The notes below the pieces were generated by a model, which saw nothing but the letters and a program-made list of their open reading frames with translations, was not told the DNA's origin and searched no databases. The translations under genes were made by a program, and so were the position numbers. Source: an uncultured Croceitalea sp. (GTDB taxonomy: Bacteria > Bacteroidota > Bacteroidia > Flavobacteriales > Flavobacteriaceae). From it: a stretch of 35,479 bases of DNA. Shown here one piece after another: positions 33,481 to 35,479 of this stretch. The stretch's first letter is position 1, and each line of letters opens with the position of its first letter. Where the stretch lies: the NCBI GenBank assembly GCA_937969515.1, contig CALBVX010000045.1:1-35479 (forward strand). The letters run 5' to 3'.

Positions 33481-35479
33481 TTATTCTTCATTTAAACGGT
33501 CCCGTTCTTTTTTATCAATACCTCGCTTATTGTCTTGAAGTCTAAAATTCCCGAAATTATAGGTGAAGCCAACTCTGATGAATTGGGTTTCTGGTCTTCT
33601 TCGGTAAAAATTGTTTTGATTTAGATATTGTGATGTGTATGTAGGCACATATCTTTCCAAAATATCTTCTGCCACAATTGATATTACCGCTTTGTTATCC
33701 CAAAGACTTTTTCTTAAACCTAAAGTAAGGTTCATCTGTTCATCAGAAATATAAGATCCGAATATGAAGTTGGAGAAATAGGTCAAGGCTAATTCGCCCG
33801 AAAAGGACCCGTCTTTAGATAGCGTCAAATAGTTTGCTAAATAAACATATATGCCATCAACGTCAACGGTAAATTCTTGATTACCGCTTTCTTCGGCCAA
33901 AAAGGTGTTGTCTTCATAAAAAAGTGATGTATACGCATATATATACCAAGGATTCAAGATTCCTTTACTGAAAGTTAAATCCAAGCCATACGAAACACTT
34001 TCAATTGCATTCTGCTTCAACTCCCGCAGTGTTAAATTTGTATTATCTTGAAAAACATAGTCGCCTATGATTCTTCCATTATTTCTATAGTAGACATCAA
34101 TAAAAAACTCGCTATTGTAAGTATAATTTAGGTTGAAATTGTTTGAAAAACTTGGTATAAGCCCTTGGTTTCCTTCCTCAAAATCATTTTCGTTGATAAA
34201 ATTTCGAAACGGGTTCAAATCATTGTATCTGGGTCTGTCCACTTTTCTGCCATAATCAAATGCAAAGCTGTTTTTTTCTGAAACCGTATACAAAACATAC
34301 AAAGAAGGAAAAGCCTCAAAAAAATCTTGATTATTAGTGCGATTTAATGTTTGAGATGTGCCTTCAGCTTCTGTTAACTCTCCTCGAAGACCTAGTTTCA
34401 TCGACCATTTTTCCCAATTCTTTACAAAGCTTACATATCCCGCATAAACCTTTTCATCATACATAAAGTTATCGGATAATGAAGCATCTACTACATCACT
34501 ATTTCCCGATAAATTGAAATAATCAATTGTATTTTCAGAGTTTATTGAAGAAAATTTTAGTCCTGACTCAAAAGAAGCGCTACCGATTGGCGTAGCATAA
34601 TCTACCTGACCTGTAAAAATTTGAATGTTCTGGTCAGAATCAGTGGTAAAACCAAAGTCTCTTATAAAATTCTGATTGTTGTCGAAATAGCGCGAATCTA
34701 TCCTTTGTAAAAACTGCCCATCATAATTTGTAAAATGACTATTAAATGATAACTGTGAGCCCTCTTTATTCAGTTTCTTTACATAAGAAAGGTCAAAGGC
34801 CAAATTGGTGTTGTCTGCTACAACAATATTGTCGGTTACAAAAGTAGAATCTATTTGATTTTGGTTGTTTCTTATTGCTGTATTAAGTGTGCTTTGCCAA
34901 TCTTGATTTGGATTAAAAGAAATATTAGAGGTAAAGTTTAGACTGTTTTTATCATTAAACTCATAATCTAAAATAAAGGTTCCATTATGCGCTGTTGTTC
35001 TTTTAATCTCTTCATTATTAGTATCCCAAACTGAAAAAATTGAATTTGTATCATCAATAAAATTTATTCCTTTTGTTGTTTTTCGCAATTCTTTTTTTGG
35101 ATTGATAGAATAATTAGCAAAAAGATTAAGCTTATCTGTTTTATAGTAGTGGCTTGTGCCCAAGCTGAATTTTGGAAATACTGCTTGCGTTAACGAGCCA
35201 TTTACACTGCCTTTATAACCTGGAACAATACTTTTACTCGTAACTATGTTTAAAATGGGACCTCCTTCTGCATCATACCGAGCAGGAGGGTTCGCAATTA
35301 CTTCGATTGACTTTATTGCGGTTCCCGTTAATCCTTGTAATAAATCCTGGACCTCTTGGCCTGATAACTGTACCTTTCTATCGTTTAAATAAACAGTTGC
35401 GTTCTGACCCCTAATCTGAAGGTCGTTTTGATTAACGATTACCCCTGGAGTACTCTTTAAAATGTCCCATGAGTTTCCT
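33481..35479 (-). CDS. TonB-dependent receptor-like outer-membrane beta-barrel protein (5' end outside window)
   Basis: The frame is open from the right edge to the TAA at 33481, about 665 residues; upstream of the TTG at 35163 it continues into the plug domain. The plug shows NSWDILKSTPGVIVNQ, RGQNATVYLNDRKVQLSGQ and SIEVIANPPARYDAEGGPI, marks of the CarboxypepD_reg / OMP_b-brl_3 family. The rest is a beta barrel of alternating aromatic strands ending VGFTYNFGNFRL followed by a charged tail. Substrate is unknown. It converges on the small membrane protein genes with a 10-base gap. Confidence 0.92.
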   Translation of the reverse strand, partial: GNSWDILKSTPGVIVNQNDLQIRGQNATVYLNDRKVQLSGQEVQDLLQGLTGTAIKSIEVIANPPARYDAEGGPILNIVTSKSIVPGYKGSVNGSLTQAVFPKFSLGTSHYYKTDKLNLFANYSINPKKELRKTTKGINFIDDTNSIFSVWDTNNEEIKRTTAHNGTFILDYEFNDKNSLNFTSNISFNPNQDWQSTLNTAIRNNQNQIDSTFVTDNIVVADNTNLAFDLSYVKKLNKEGSQLSFNSHFTNYDGQFLQRIDSRYFDNNQNFIRDFGFTTDSDQNIQIFTGQVDYATPIGSASFESGLKFSSINSENTIDYFNLSGNSDVVDASLSDNFMYDEKVYAGYVSFVKNWEKWSMKLGLRGELTEAEGTSQTLNRTNNQDFFEAFPSLYVLYTVSEKNSFAFDYGRKVDRPRYNDLNPFRNFINENDFEEGNQGLIPSFSNNFNLNYTYNSEFFIDVYYRNNGRIIGDYVFQDNTNLTLRELKQNAIESVSYGLDLTFSKGILNPWYIYAYTSLFYEDNTFLAEESGNQEFTVDVDGIYVYLANYLTLSKDGSFSGELALTYFSNFIFGSYISDEQMNLTLGLRKSLWDNKAVISIVAEDILERYVPTYTSQYLNQNNFYRRRPETQFIRVGFTYNFGNFRLQDNKRGIDKKERDRLNEE

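Noticed and set aside
1-35479. CRISPR array, rRNA genes or intact insertion sequence
   Set aside because: No regularly spaced short repeats, rRNA-like sequence or transposase frame was seen on either strand.

Overview
The window looks like a chromosomal segment of a marine-type member of the Flavobacteriaceae (Bacteroidota). The base composition is AT-rich. There are many small lipoproteins whose lipobox cysteine is followed by Asn, Ser or Asp residues. The genes include a LytTR regulator pair, a CarboxypepD_reg-type TonB-dependent receptor, an rbfA-permease pair, and promoters of the Bacteroidota TAnnTTTG type. I cannot assign a genus from the sequence alone.

Layout. Positions 1-928 hold the tail of a sensor histidine kinase and its LytTR response regulator. 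Positions 1127-4941 hold a small membrane protein, a lipoprotein, and two lipoproteins built from the same cadherin-like repeat; the second has five tandem copies and a DUF1566-type C-terminal domain. Positions 5090-23690 form a single co-directional block of about 19 genes with mostly short gaps. It starts with a YbjN-like protein and an HtrA-like protease that apparently stays in the cytoplasm and carries a zinc ribbon and its own YbjN-like domain. It continues with lipoproteins and membrane proteins of unknown function, an S41 peptidase, an SH3-repeat membrane protein and a serine hydrolase flanked by two copies of a small lipoprotein gene. It ends with LemA, DUF1266 and DUF3137 proteins.

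Positions 23691-25090 are a decayed mobile element: a BfmA-type mobilization gene with two palindromic candidate operators, and a 5'-truncated tyrosine recombinase facing a CAT-anticodon tRNA gene. Housekeeping genes follow: methylmalonyl-CoA epimerase, divergent rbfA with an FtsX-family permease, dusB, and an M28 peptidase with a PDZ domain.

Positions 29798-33470 are a tightly overlapping five-gene operon: a PD40 (TolB-like) lipoprotein, an Lgt-like membrane protein with altered active-site residues, a radical SAM protein that resembles the archaeal MJ0619/Tes (tetraether synthase) family, and two paralogous two-helix membrane peptides. The window ends inside an outer-membrane beta-barrel receptor read on the minus strand.

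The two parts I find most likely to hold undescribed biology are the Lgt-like/radical SAM operon, a candidate lipid-modifying system, and the YbjN/HtrA-led block that ends in LemA-DUF1266-DUF3137, a candidate envelope-stress or proteolysis system. Both functional readings are inference.
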